DNA from: Euonymus europaeus
Taxonomy: Eukaryota > Streptophyta > Magnoliopsida > Celastrales > Celastraceae
DNA length: 64,000 bases
Direction: 5' to 3'
Assembly: GCA_963580455.1 (NCBI GenBank)
Contig: OY756972.1
Location: 20,847,001 to 20,911,000 of the forward strand
How positions within the stretch are numbered: position 1 is the stretch's first letter; the number at the start of each line of letters is the position of its first letter. Positions 1 through 13,600 of the stretch are shown here, one piece after another. A program made the translations under genes and the position numbers. Under the pieces are notes generated by a model. It saw only the letters and a program-made list of their open reading frames with translations. It made no database searches and was not told the origin of the DNA.

Positions 1-931
1 TGCTTGAAGATATTGTCAACTTAAGCAACTTCGTGGTCTACATTTTTAGGTATGGAATGGACAGAAGTTTTTTTTTTTTTTACTCTCTAATCAACTGTGT
101 TACGCAAAGGTGATGATCTTCCCTTATAATTATTAAGTGAGAGAGAGAGAGCTACCCATATTAAGAATTTAAAGATTACAAATTAGACATAGAGTATTGC
201 AAGAGCTGCCATAAGCAAGTCCATAGAAAGAAACAAACTGTGAAATACATTGCAATGGCACCTAACCCAACAAAAGAAATGCTAAAGATGCCTTTTTGGC
301 CGGCAAAAATATTGACGTTTATACTACAGAAGGCAAGGGTCCAGTTTCTGAAATAAAAAATAACATAATTAAATGGCTAGAAGTACAACTAGACCCTAGA
401 AAACTGTATTATCATGGACATTTAGCATTTATACTTATGCTTGAAGAAGAAACTGAAGAACATGAATACATACACACCAAGGAAAAGTCAAAGCTGAGAT
501 CCTGAATTTGAGGTCTTTTGTAGACATTTTAATCATCTATTGGAAATCGATATCCCAATTTCCTCACCATTAAGGTCTTTTTAAAATGCCCCTCAAGTTT
601 CATGGCATGAAACTTAAGTTTTTTATATATATTAATATGTGTGTGTGTTATATATCTATCTATATATATATATAAACATATATTACTGTTTAATATTGTC
701 TGACTTCTGTAGATGAGAAAGAAACAAGGGTTCATCACATGGAATGGTGTGGGACACAACAATACCCTCATAACTGGACATTTATCATTTATGAGCCTTG
801 CCTCCCTTGTTGTCAATACTAGGATTTTGACCACAGCTCTTGAATTTCACACACAAATCCCCACTTAAGACGGTCTTGACTATGCCCTTCTCTGCTATTC
901 CCTCTATATTCCACCACACCTACACAACAAG

Positions 932-982
<51 letters not shown>

Positions 983-1033
983 ACGTTTTCAATCTTCTAG
1001 TGTACTCTAAGTTCCTAAGAAAAGAAAAAACTG
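1..1033. other. gene-poor left edge with CT microsatellite
   Basis: I see no convincing gene here. A 69-codon open frame at about 296-505 has no recognisable domain. A (CT)n tract runs from about 936 to 980, just upstream of the CLE start at 1034, and probably lies in its promoter or 5' leader. A short TATATA-rich stretch lies at about 625-675. Confidence 0.5.
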
Positions 1034-1252
1034 ATGGCTATGTCTAGAGGACAAGTTGGGTGTCTCTTGTTAGTACTTTTGAGCATTTCAGTTTTAAGGC
1101 ATGGAGTATTGGGAGCTAGATATCTGATAGAGAAGGTTGAAGACAAGGAGAAGCCTTCGAAGGAGAGTTCTAACGACAATGAAGGAGATGGATTTTTTGC
1201 AACAATCAATAGAGAAGTACCTTCTGGTTCTGATCCTTTGCACAACAAGTAG
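1034..1252 (+). CDS. CLE-family signalling peptide precursor
   Basis: A single-exon, 72-residue prepropeptide. Residues about 1-27 form a basic-hydrophobic signal peptide (MAMSRGQVGCLLLVLLSIS onward), so it should enter the secretory pathway. A variable, charged middle (about 30-58) follows, and the C-terminus carries a CLE box at residues 60-71, REVPSGSDPLHN, followed by one Lys. CLE boxes are cut out, often hydroxylated on proline, and bind LRR receptor kinases of the CLV1/BAM/PXY type to control meristem or vascular cell fate. Seen: small size, signal peptide and terminal 12-mer in the right order. Odd: position 7 of the box, usually Pro, is Ser; CLE45 is a known family member with Ser there. 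The ATG at 1034 is the first in frame, and a CT-rich leader precedes it. Which CLE subgroup it belongs to cannot be settled from sequence alone. Confidence 0.85.
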   Translation: MAMSRGQVGCLLLVLLSISVLRHGVLGARYLIEKVEDKEKPSKESSNDNEGDGFFATINREVPSGSDPLHNK

Positions 1253-2905
1253 GCCTTACAAGAAACTTTCACTCTAAAGTCCTGAATTCTGAAATATACC
1301 ATAACGAAGAAAGTTTTTGAAGGAGATCAATAGATATATAGAAATCTGTTAATCATACTGGTGCTTCTACAAGATATAGGTTAGGTTTTCTGCAGTGTCA
1401 ATTTAAAGAGAGCTCTTATTTTGCTTTTTGTGTTTGTTGAATTCTGAAAGATATTTATTTGTTAAGAAGTTAAAGATTCAATAAGTAGAACTTCTTTTGT
1501 ATGGTGGAATTGTAATACTGAAAAAATACTGCAAAAAGCCATAGATTACAGTTTGATCATTATAGTTATTCCTCTTCTGTTTCTTTATAGATCAATTTTT
1601 TATTATTATAGAATTAATCATGACCACTCTCCATTTTCGATGTCAAGAGCCAGCTCTGAGTTTCTTAAGGGGATTTTCCACTGACCCTTTAAAGTACAAC
1701 TTTTACCAGTCCAATTATAAATAGAGAATGACTTTTTTTGTTGAGTTAAATGTAATTGAAATAATAATGTATTTGTTAAGTATTTCTAAAGCTTCCTTTC
1801 TCTAAAAATGCTTGATAAGTAGACCCTTAAATACCTCAAGCTTTATGTTCAGGTGAGAGTCAATCGTATGGTTTAAATGTTTGTGCACAACTTCCTTCAA
1901 TTTTAGATATAAAATCGTACAGGTCACAAAATAAGATGATATCTCAAAGAATAGTTATTTGTCAACAAACAAAATAGGAATCATGTATGCCTAAACATAT
2001 CAAATATGTTGGAAATGGATGTGACTGTGGACCCATTAAGCCACTCTTATTCAGAAAAAACGCGTTTTAAAACTTCCAATGAAAATGAGACCAGTCGTCA
2101 TCCTCTTTGACCTCAGTATATAAATACATAAATACATAAATACATACAATTATGCAAGGATACATCTCTCTTGACAACAACAATAATAATTTAAACAAGT
2201 GAAAGTGAGATTTCAACATTGTTTGAAATGCCTCACAAAGGCTGCATTTGAATATTCAACAAGCCTAGCTAGTCGTCTCCCAGGTCGGTTTTAATATGTA
2301 TAAACTCAATATGCTCCATTGTTCAGTACTCACCTTTGTAGTCAAGTTAGTCCGTCAAGTATATTTTGATTAACAGCAATGCTGTTCACCTTCAAGGTCC
2401 AGTAAAGGAAAACCCCAATAGGTTTGTGATTAAATCAAAACAAATCTTAAATTGGACGCTTAAACCTTCTTTGCAAAAATGTAAGCCTCCTGATCAACTT
2501 ATATTTGGCTAAAGATTTTCATTTCAATTAACGAAGAGATCATATGACAAAGGTACCACTGCTCAAAGGCATCAGTACTTAAAAAACATGTATAACATCA
2601 ATGAAGATGAGCAGCGCAGCAGGATTATCAAAAATGGCGAACTTTGTAGAAGAAGCTGAAACAGCTAAAATGACACAAACCAAACAATGCCTAAATACCG
2701 CGCGCAAATTAAGCGTTGATTACATGATCAAGGGTTCAAATTTTCTCAACGTGACTAGAAAGGGATCAAACCCCATGTAAACTGTTTTTAAACTATCTTT
2801 TAAGGGGATTAAATATAGGATTTGGGTGTAAAGAAATTCCAACAACTGCAAATTTCATTCTGAGTCGTTCATTTCTCCATTTCAAAAGAAAATGAAAAAA
2901 CTTAA
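1253..2905. other. intergenic, CLE to SerRS 3' ends
   Basis: Non-coding DNA between the 3' end of the CLE gene (+) and the 3' end of the seryl-tRNA synthetase gene (-). The two genes converge here, so both 3' UTRs and polyadenylation signals should lie in it. A short (AAATACAT)n-like run lies near 2124-2146. No gene or clear transposon is seen. Confidence 0.5.
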
Positions 2906-5900
2906 CTATGCCTTGGTGTTCTTCCCTTTCGCTTCAGCAGCCAGTTTGCTGTTCTTCCCTTTCGCTTCAGCAGCCGGTTTGCTCTTGAAAGGTATGAAGG
3001 TTTTTCCTCCCATATACTGGCGTAAAACTTCTGGAATCTCTACACCGTCTTCTTTCTGATTGTTTTCCAGGATACAGCATATGGTTCTTTCAGTAGCAGT
3101 AAGGGTGGAGTTCAGCAAGTGAACATATTGCTTTGACTGCTCATTGTTCTGCAACATTGTCAAATCACATCATACAGACCATGATTTTGAAAAAAGATGG
3201 GTTTCCAGAAAAAAGTCCAAAATGCAGAACATGATATGCTCATCTCCACACTCGCTTTTAGTCAACCAAAACTACAAGCTAATAATTTTTTGGGTACATT
3301 TTGCGAAAAGGCCCGACACTTAATTTCATATCTAGGTCAGTAGTTCATGCAGCTGACCAAATCATGAAACTTCTTAGTAAGAACTGTTAATCTAGAGAGA
3401 AGATGAAGAGGAAAGGCTCTATTCCAAGTTCATATTCATTCTGTATTATACTCAAAAGTTCATAATTTGACAACTAAGGGACGCCAAAATATCCAGACTG
3501 AATGTCAACGCATGTGTAAGGTCTCCAGTTACCCAAAACAAAAGAAGACAGTTCCAAGTTGGTCCTCCAATGGACTTCAGTTAAAAATGTATGCGTCAAT
3601 TAAATATTTAACACCTCTGCTGCTAACATACAGTGACTAATAATAAGCTATGGGCGACATTGTCTTCCAACAGGTCAGTAAGACTTACTTTTTTCTGGCC
3701 AAATCGAATTTCTAGTCTTCTTGCTTGGTAGTCTGTACAGTTTGAACAAGAAACCAACTCCCTGTATGTCTGGGATGCAGGAAACCATGCTTCCAAATCA
3801 TATTTCTTTGCAGCTGCATCATTCAGAGCCCCAGTAACAATGGCCACAACTTGGTAGGGTACATTTAGCTGCATAGAAAAGGCAAAATTAGATTTGACAG
3901 TAAAGGAACAACAGTATTTATGAAAATGCATAAAGGAATGCATTGCAATATTGCATCAAAGTTTCTTTCTATTTTTTGTCAAGATTATGTGAATGAAAGA
4001 GGAAAAAATAGATCCTTTTTCTTTTCCTGAAAGAGAGGGAGACAACCACACACATAAGGGGAAGGTCTGATGAATGTGACGCACCTTAATAACAGATCCC
4101 AAGGCAACCAAAAAAGCTAAGAGAAAAATTGAAGCGAAAAAAACTAAACATAAAGCATAGACCGAAGAACATAATAGTAAACAAATATAATTCAGAGAAA
4201 ATGTATACCATCTGGTAAAATTCTTCTGAATTTTTTAGCATTTCCTCGTGCATTTCCCAAGAGTCATTGCCATTTGGGCTGGTAATGCAAAATTGCTCAA
4301 CCTTCTCAAATTGGTGCACTCTGAAAATTCCAAGAGTATCTCGACCATGTGAGCCAGCTTCTTTGCGGAAGCAAGATGAATATCCTGCATATCTATACAA
4401 AATAACAAGATCCATGAGCCAAAAGCAGGCAAATGATTTCTTCCAGAAAGAGGTGATAACTCAACCAGCAAGCATATATACCTCATTGGTAACTCAGATG
4501 GATGGATCCAATCACCTAGATGATACGCACAGAGTGGTTGTTCAGCTGTAGCAATCAGATACTTGTCATCTCCCTCACCAGTGACCTGTTAGGGGAACAA
4601 ATTAATCAGTCTCTCAACATTGACTTCATATCACGTGCACAAAGAATTGAATATTAGCATTATTCTTTAGTGTTATAACACATTATGTTCGTTTATCTGA
4701 AAAACAACAAATAATAGCCTAGAAATAACCCTAGTGTTATCACACATTATGTTCGTTTATGTAAAAAACAACCAATAATAGCCTAGAAATAACCATAATT
4801 TATAAAGTAATGTTTAGGATAAAGTAACAGTAAAATCAAGTAAACAGTCTATCTGCATGACTTATCAGCCATACCTTGTAAAGTTCTTCATCAAATTGTG
4901 CCAATTGAGCACACTTGGCCATAGTATCTTTTCTCATAAAGAACGGGGTCTGCAATGCTGTGTATCCCCTCTTCTCCAAAAAATCAAGACCAAAATTAAT
5001 CAAAGCTTGGTTCAGACGTACTCCATCCCCTTTCAGATAATACCCTCTCCCTCCCGCTACATCAGAACCTATTACGTTTACATTTCAACAAACAATTTCA
5101 GAGGATGACAAAGTCAGAAATGAAGATGGTGCAGGAAAGAAAACCAAGAGAAAGGTTGAGATGGCATAACTTAAATGCACTAAAAACAGAAAAACACAAG
5201 CAGGAAATGCTATACTTCTAAGGATTTGGAGCAAAAACACTGAACAGCCAGAAAGAACATGGTAAGGCATGTATCAGGATGGACTATAACAACACAAAAC
5301 AAAGAACACGGTTCATGCAGACTTGATACAAAACCTTAAGTATGAACCGAAGGCAAGTATTCCAACAATTATGTCAACACGAGTATACAAAATTGTTAAG
5401 ATACTGAAACTTATAATGATAAACTTAATATATTAAAATCCCTAAAATTATTGGGCTAGAATGAAGATGCCTAATATAGGTCTAAGGAAAATAACTTTAC
5501 ACTTAAGAAATGTCAAACTGCAGATACTGCCGCACACTATTTTTTTACCAGCAACAACACCACAAGAAAAGAATCACAAATCTCAAAAAAGAATAAGTGA
5601 CGTGAATTCAGTAGAATTCTACTAAAACAAACGTTTCCAGTTATATTTGGCGGGTGGGGGGAAGGTCTGGGGAAAGGTACACAGCCTTATCCTAGTATGG
5701 CAACAAGCCCTTTAACTTGTGAACTCTAATTGAGACGAAACAACTTCAACAATTGGCCAAGTTTAGCATTTACAAATTGTCATAAAAAAATTGAAGCTAA
5801 ATAAGTTGTGCTATTAGCATCGGCCTGTATAATATTGAAATTCACCAACAGTATTAGATATATCAAACTCCATAATTTTTAACAGTTTATATATAGTACA

Positions 5901-6759
5901 AATGTATCATCATTGTTGAAAATAAAATATTGATACCTTTCTTTGTATCAGCTATTCCCAGCAGTTCAACAAGCTCAACATGGTTTTTAAGTTTTGGCTC
6001 CACCCTCTTTTCACCCCATAATCTAATTATTTCATTATTTGCCTACACGTTGAAAAAAGACAATTCTTGAGCTATTAAAAAGAAGATAACAGATTAGTGA
6101 ATGAAAAGCACCAAAGTAATTACCTCATCATTGCTGATTGGCACTGAATCATGCACGAGATTCCCTACAGTTTCCAATTTAGAAGTCAGTGCCAGCCAAG
6201 CTTCCTGAACCTCAACCCCTTTTTCGGCAATCGACTTTTTTACTAGCTCTGACTGAGCAATCCCTTCGGATGCATCCTCAGGAGACTATGCCCCAAAACA
6301 AATACATATTTCAGTTTTATAGCGTATACCAACACAAACTTGCACAGATACATGGGAGGCAAAAGCTTATATATGCTAATACATATACACGCACGAATAG
6401 TTACATTCGTGAAAATCAGCTATATATATATAAATATATTAAGAAAAGCAACTCACAATTTTAAGAAGATCACGAACTTTCTTACTGATGCTGTTCGCGT
6501 CCCTTCTTAATTTCTCGACTTCAAATTGGCCTATATGTACAAATAATTCAAACTAATAAGGAACAACAAATCTCAGTGTCAGATCGGAAGACAAAAAAGT
6601 TAGGGATTGGATTTAGGGATAATTACGCTGACGCCATTCTTTGTCGAGTCTGATGATCTCGTCGACCAGTTCGACACTGGCAAACCGACGGCGCTGTGAC
6701 TCGCGTATGATTTCGGGATTGTGACCCTTTTCTTCTCTGAACAGATTTATGTCCAACAT
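2906..6759 (-). CDS. cytosolic seryl-tRNA synthetase
   Basis: Class II aminoacyl-tRNA synthetase that charges tRNA-Ser with serine. Nine exons: 6759-6627, 6530-6457, 6285-6124, 6042-5937, 5068-4875, 4585-4482, 4392-4209, 3868-3689, 3148-2906. All join in frame with GT-AG ends and give 459 residues, close to the roughly 450 usual for plant cytosolic SerRS. Residues 1-110 ([20 protein letters not shown]...) form the tRNA-binding coiled-coil arm. The catalytic core shows class II motif 2 ([20 protein letters not shown]) and motif 3 ([20 protein letters not shown]). No transit peptide precedes the arm, which fits the cytosolic form. The basic C-terminal tail contains an in-frame 33-bp tandem duplication (2918-2950 and 2951-2983), so AAEAKGKN appears twice. 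The start is the first ATG, and MLDIN is the standard family N-terminus. Confidence 0.93.
2918..2983 (-). repeat. 33-bp in-frame tandem duplication in SerRS tail
   Basis: Two adjacent 33-bp units (2918-2950, 2951-2983) differ at one base. They encode two copies of an 11-residue Ala/Lys-rich segment at the extreme C-terminus of SerRS. Confidence 0.85.
4669..4794. repeat. 64-bp tandem duplication in SerRS intron 5
   Basis: Two near-identical units of period 64 (starting at 4669 and 4733), each beginning AGTGTTAT and containing ATTATGTTCGTTTAT. They lie inside the intron between exons 5 and 6. Confidence 0.8.
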
Positions 6760-7672
6760 CTCTTTTCTCTGTTCCTCTCAAGCTACAACTCCGACTACAA
6801 TCGACCAAAAGAGATAGATCGGAGAGCAGAAAGAGACGAAGAAGTAAGAGAGATTCTGTGATGGCGTTCTTTGTCGACTCCAGTAAACCCTACTAAACTA
6901 GTGAAATGTTCACCGCGTTTGGCTACCGCATTAGCATATTCATATTCCGTACAAGGATAGTGTTCGCCGTATAAGTTCTAACTTTTTTCGCTTTAGAAGC
7001 ACAGCAAAAGATCATCGAAACGTCACCGTTCACGTAATTAATTTTTTCAATTTGAATAAAGATTTATACAGATTTTCTCACCTGTGCATTAATATAAATA
7101 TATTTTTAAAAAAAAATTAAAAATATTTTTAACATGAAAAACTATTACGGTATTACCTAGGAAAATTCAATATACACAAACATATCCAACGATTGTATAT
7201 ATCGAAATCTATTGTACTGCATATACTTTTTTAAGGTTCCATCAAATTTTATGGGTTTTTTTTTTCCTACTTTCATTCACCCAGTTCGATTAACGCAAAG
7301 ATACAACGCTTCTACAAACAATTGCTATGCTAAACATTCCATTCAAAGAATATCAAAACTTATAATTATTGGAAACCAATATGGAACTGATAATTTTCCT
7401 GATAAGCAATCATTTCTGATCAAACCATGCACCAGTATAGTCCTCCACTCATCCAACGTCCGAACTGCACCTCTTTCTTCTCCAGACCTGGCCATGTTCT
7501 TGTGGCCGTGTCACTCTGGTTTGCATATCGCCAGAAAGAGTTACTCGTGATCCAATGTGAAAAATTCGGGGTCAGGCTAGGCATTGTTAGTACTCTTTTT
7601 TTCTTTTCTTTTCTTTTTTTGAGAAAGGCCTTGTTAATACTTCAAAGAACAGTTTCTGAATCTTTTGAGTTG
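6760..7672. other. SerRS promoter side and synergin 3' flank
   Basis: Non-coding. The proximal part (about 6760-6900) should hold the SerRS promoter and leader. The remainder is AT-rich and runs into the 3' flank of the synergin-like gene. Open frames at 7212-7550 and 7427-7696 show no domain, and the second overlaps the end of that gene on the other strand. Confidence 0.5.
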
Positions 7673-10600
7673 TCAGCCAACATGCATCCGCGGTAAGTTT
7701 GGAGGATCACAACTTATAAGGTTCCCCCACAAATTTGTAAGTGTGAGAAAGTAGTGTTCTCCGTTCCACTCCACCATTTTCATGCCTGTTCAAAAAAGAA
7801 AAAACTGTCTAAGAACAAAATCACATGTCAAAGCAATCACTGGTTTATTGAGTGGCATAGCATTTAGACAATAAGTCCTCTGCACAACCACCACACGGAC
7901 AAACCACCATTGCTCAATCAGCAAAGAACAAAATCCAAGCATACATACCTGGCACGGCTGCTGCAGTTAACATGGATAGCTGGCAGGTAGTTTGTTCTCC
8001 AACAAAAACATTGTTATAAAGTGCATTAGCATTCAGATCTTGAATGTCTTGGATGGACTGTAGTAACGCCTCGACAGTTCCATCGTATTCTAATCCTGTA
8101 GGGTCAGAAATGCTGCGGAGTGCTTCCTCAAGTCCTGAGCTTGACCATATGGAAGAACACTCACTTAAGAGAGAAGACATTCTCTTCGAGTCAATAGAGT
8201 TTATTAACAGCCATGGCTTGAAAAGTTTGGCTGATGAGCCCAGAGCTTCAACAACTTTATAAACTTCTCCAAGGGAAATGATATACTTCTTGCCTAAAAT
8301 TTCATCCACAACAGCAGAAAGTACTGGTTAATGTAAAACATATATAATCAAGCTGACCAGAGTAGTTACACATCATGGTAACTATTACCTTGAGGTTTAA
8401 GTAATATCTGACTGTAAAGATTCTTTTCTAATGACTGTTTCCAAACCAATGCACCGTGTTTCAGCTCCCGAGAACAAACCGATAGAATTTCAAACCATAT
8501 AGAAACATAGTTACGTTGCTTGTCCACTGATATGAGTGTCAGAATCTTTAGTGTCGATGCTGCATGCTTCAAGAGTTCAATTGTGGATCTCAAATCCTCC
8601 TCTGCCTATTGAAGATAAAACATACATGAAGTAGTATGAGAATAAAGCTATCAATTAGCAGAGAAGTTAACTGACCAATAGAAAAGAAAAGAAGATATAG
8701 CAAGCACCATCCATCAAAAAAAAAAATCTGCATTGAAGTGTACTGCATTCATGATCTATCAAGTTCACCGCGAAATTTCAGAATTCCCTAGTTCAATTAC
8801 ATACTTCTTGTATTTGAAATCATAGGAAAAAGGATAGCTCAAATTCCCAAGTCTCAGAGTACGCGTTTTTGTAATAAATCAAGGCAAGAGAATGTACCAG
8901 TAACAGTTTCTTTGACAAATTATACTCTGACTCGAGTGTTAGGAACTTCGGTTGTTCCAAATCTTTAACAAACTCATTGAGGTGATTTCCTCCAGGTGAG
9001 AAATTCTCAATGTGGACTTCACTCGAGATTAAACCATCATTGTGTAGCTTGTCATAAAGATCCTACAACAGCAGAAAAGAAAAATTGTTTGCTGCCATAA
9101 GCAAAAAGAGTTATGCCCGTGCAGTATCTATCAGTAACAGTAATCTACATCAATAATTAAATGAACATACAGGCAATACAAACAATGCAAAATTGTAAAT
9201 GATATCAATCAACATGCCTAAGACCAGGACAGGGACAATGGTAATTAAAGAAGGAAAAAATTCAAATTATATATAATTCATCCTCCAAAGAAATGCTAGT
9301 TTTCCAGGAAAGCATTTTGCAGGGTAAAAGCAAGCACATCAAATGCCATTATTCATATTTTCCATTGAACAACATAAATGCTTTAACATAGAAATTAATG
9401 CCATCAGTCATACTCTATTAAGCAATCTGCATGCTTCGGAGCTGGAATGTATTATCCACCAAACAAATAGTTCAAATTTTAAATTATGAAAACATGTGAC
9501 AATTGTAGATTCCACCACTACCATTCTCTTATTAAGCAAACAAATACGCTTCATAAGATAAAGTGAAAATGAAAATAACAAATCCACTACATTGCAATAA
9601 TGGAAGAGTTGCTCATTTTATAGAGAGTTTATGGTAAACAATTTCTCTAACTTTTGGTGGTCACCATAATATTGTAAACAGAATTAAGAAGGCAACATAC
9701 ACAAATCAACAACCAGTTACAAACCTGGATTTCCGGATCAACTTCTTGTACTTCAGCCACTTCACCAGAAATAGTAGAACAGCTTTGACTTTTCTAACAA
9801 ATAGCAAAACTTTGCAAATTTAGTGATGTGCAGATGAGAAAAAGAGAGAGGAGGTTTTGGACTGGGGGGAGAGCTACAAACCTTCATATTATCAAGATGG
9901 CACAATGCAACAAACTGCAATTCATCTTTCAATTTGGAGTAGAATTCCACATAAATATTTGGCTCTATTTGGGTAGATTTATTTTTATCTGCCTCTCTAA
10001 TACCGTCGACAAAGGTCTCATCTGCACCTTTAAATTCCCAGGAATTATTGTCACGGTTGTCATCACTACTAATCAAACCAGTATTTATGGGTGTTACTTT
10101 AAGCAACAACCCACTTTCTTGTGGATTTTGTGTATTGTCTTCAGTCCTTTCGTTCTCAACTTGGCTGTATAAACTTGATATGATGTCACTAATAGGTACA
10201 ATGTAAGCAGGCCTCTTAAAGCCATCGCTTGGATCAGAAGTGGGGGAATAAGCAGTAAAATCCTGATAATCCATTGAGTCATCAGTTTCATGTTCTTCCT
10301 CGCCAAAAAGAGACAGGGGTAATGCTCCCTTTTGCTTCACCAGAATTCCATCATTATCCTGAGGAAAAGAAGGTAAAAGTGTAACCAGAAGAAAGGAGTT
10401 TTCATCACAAAGAAAGTGATACAAGCAAACTTCACTCTGTTAGTGAGATACTAGATTCAACAGGTCAAAATACAAGGACCAACAAATGTGTGACTAAAAC
10501 GGACATTTACATACAAACAAATCTCAATCAAAACATTTAATGTTCGCATGAAGAATGAACAAGTCAAATAAAAATGTAGTGAGCTGTCCATTTTGCCAAC

Positions 10601-13600
10601 GGGCCAAACCCCCTTGGTCCCTTTAGTGCTACTTATTTTTACATTCCTAAACAAAAAATATGTAATGAGCTGAGTGAGAATACCACTCCAATGCTAATAT
10701 ACTATTGAATTCATTGAGGAACAACAAATATAACTCTCAACAATTGATAGAACAAGGATAAAACTTCCCTCCAAACAAGAGATAGGAAAGAATGTGAAGC
10801 CTCAGGCAAAACTTATCATTTCCAAGTGATATATCCTTCATACATAAATAAGTTACATATTGTATAAGTAAGAATAAGATCAATAAAAAATTGTAAATAT
10901 AATGTGCACCTCAAATGAACAACCACCTGACATTTTCCAGAAAATGCCTGAGCATCAACTCCACTAGAATTGTTCTCAGCGACATCTGGCTCTTCCTAAA
11001 ACAAAAAAAGGAGATTTTAATATGCAATTACAATTAATGGAATAAAGAAATAGAGCAAGATAGATACATCACCCTTTCCTTTGAACCAGTTTCTGAAAAG
11101 GCATCCTTGAAGTCCCAGGAATTTTGGTCAGAACCAGCAGTCCCATCACCAGGAGAAGGGTTCAACCAGATTTTGGTATCAATTTGCTTGTCATTATTAG
11201 ATATATCACCATTTTGGGTTGCAGAAATTGGCTTGAAATTAAATCCATAGTCCCATTCAACATATTTATGGGAGGTCCCATCTGATGCAGCAAAGACATC
11301 AGTATGAGCACAAGTGCCAGTGCCAAATGCTCCTGTCCATTGAGCTCCTTCCGAAATCTCTCTCACTTTCTTATCACCCTTTAAGTTAAAAAAATGTCAA
11401 GACTTTAGAAATCAAATGGAGCATAAGTGCCTAACTAAATATCCATACATGGTTTCTGGCAGTTACATGAATATTTTTTTATAATTAGATAAGCTTTAAG
11501 AATTAAAATCGGACAATGCACAATAACTGACGTTCCAATGAACATGTTGACACTCCTGACCAATCATACTCATCTGGACATTAATATTTAATTTCGTCTT
11601 CAGCTAGTTCCAACTTTAATTTTAATGAAATCTTCTACTCATTCCAAGAAAGAAAAAAAATGTAGAAAACAAACTGAAAATTTTCCAATTGTGTAATTTA
11701 TTAATTAGGAATGGAGAACCCAAGCTTTCCTGCATATTGGCTGCTTAAGAGTTAAGCCATGATAGTCTTCTAGTCACAATGTAATATAATTTCTTTTTTA
11801 TTCCTCTCCTTTATTTTTAGCATAGCCAAAACATCAGTATTTACCTGTAAGCTCCCATCATGAAGCTGAGTTTCTGATTCTGCATGCTTGAATTCCCATC
11901 CATCAGCATCGCCGAGATCCTCATTTGTATCAAATAAATCTAGATTTGTCAGACTAGTATCTTCATGCACTCCATTAGCTTTCAACTTTAACCCATTTGA
12001 ATAAGAACTGAACACATTAGTATTTGAGTTTGATGCACTTTTATCCTTGATCTGCTCATTCCAAGTATAAAAAAAAAATCACTAATCCCATTCAAACATT
12101 GCTGGATATACAAACTAAAGCATCTCTAGTGCTTCGCTCAATTAGTCAATTGCTTAAACGCTTATGGAATAGAAAGGTTTCAATCTTCAAACTGGAATAT
12201 ATCTTATTTCAAAGGGAAAGTAATTTATCAAAAAACTAGATATAGGTTCAATTTAAAAACTCCTGCATTCCTTCAGTGTTCTCAGTAATGAAATAAAGTA
12301 AACTAGAAATAGAGTCCCAATCAAATCAATGCATTTACATGGGAATTATAAACCAACCTCAGTTTTTGCTTCTGCAGCTGTGAATTCCAACCAGCCATTG
12401 GCATTGGCACTTTTGCTTTCACCAAGTTTACTCATACTAAGCCAATCTGTACGAGGATTCACCGCATTAACATTCAAGTTCAACTGATTCAAATCATAAC
12501 TAAACATATCCGGTGCTGAATAAGAACCACTGGAGCTTGATGTCAGCCCATTTTCCACCTTGATCTGGTCATTCTGTTTAAAAAGGTTGGAGGGAATCGT
12601 ATCACTAAAACAACACCTAAATTTAAAAAATCCAACTCCGGTTCCAAGTGTTGCTGATAAACAAAATTCTAATTCAATTATTGAATCAAAAAGTCCAACC
12701 AAATATAATGAGCAATAAGGAACTATTTTTCACACTAGGGGTACTGCAACTTGTTACGTATGGCCACCAAATGAATTAGATTTATTATCTCTTCAATTCT
12801 CGATAACGAACAACAAGAAATTGACCAAAAATATTAAAAAAATCAGAAGAACAACAACAAAAGTTTTACCTTTGGATTTTCGTGTTGAACCTCAAATTTT
12901 GCTTCGGCTGCCTTGAACTCCCACCCATCATTATCCTCTAAATCCTCATTTCCATCATTTGCAGTCGAACTTAACCCTTGAACGGCAGAACTCGTGCTGC
13001 TCCAAGCAAAGTTAAACCCTGGTGGATCAAGATTCGCCTTGCTAGCATCTGAGTTATTGGCACTTCTATTTGAATCGAATCTACTCAAATCCAAATTCGG
13101 CCTATACGAACTCGGAATCGATTTATTACTATCCAAACTCGAAACAGTTTTGGCTAAATCCAACCCGTTGAAACCCGAATTGGACATAAATATATCAGAA
13201 AGCACTTCTGATGATGAATTCCATACATTTCCGTTTGAATCCAAATTCGACCCGTTAGAATAACGTTTCAACCCATTTACAACCCCGCTATTATCATTGT
13301 GTTTATGCAAACTCGCAATCAGATCAGTAATCCCCGCACTCGTTTTCAAGGAATCAACATCTCTGTTTTTCAAATTCTCACTTGCAACGTCAGAGGATGT
13401 ACCTACCGCACCAGATCCCTCATCCTCTTCCTCCTCCCCGAAAATGGACAAGGGCAAAGCTCCCTGTGGTTTCACCCACTGAGCCCCTCTCGCACGGGAG
13501 GGGGCCGAGTAGGGCTGATCCGGCTCCAATTCATTTCGATCCGACAAAATTTTAATAGCGAACACTGTCCTGGCGGGATCGGATTGGGGTGGCAATGATT

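Noticed and set aside
296..505. 69-codon open frame near the left edge
   Set aside because: No domain, no signal peptide, no splice partner, and it sits in AT-rich DNA; chance ORF more likely.
7212..7696. Two overlapping plus frames of about 90-110 codons
   Set aside because: No domain; the second overlaps the last exon of the synergin-like gene on the other strand.
13297..13598. Overlapping frames on the plus strand over exon 1 of the synergin-like gene
   Set aside because: Antisense shadows of a long, clearly coding exon.
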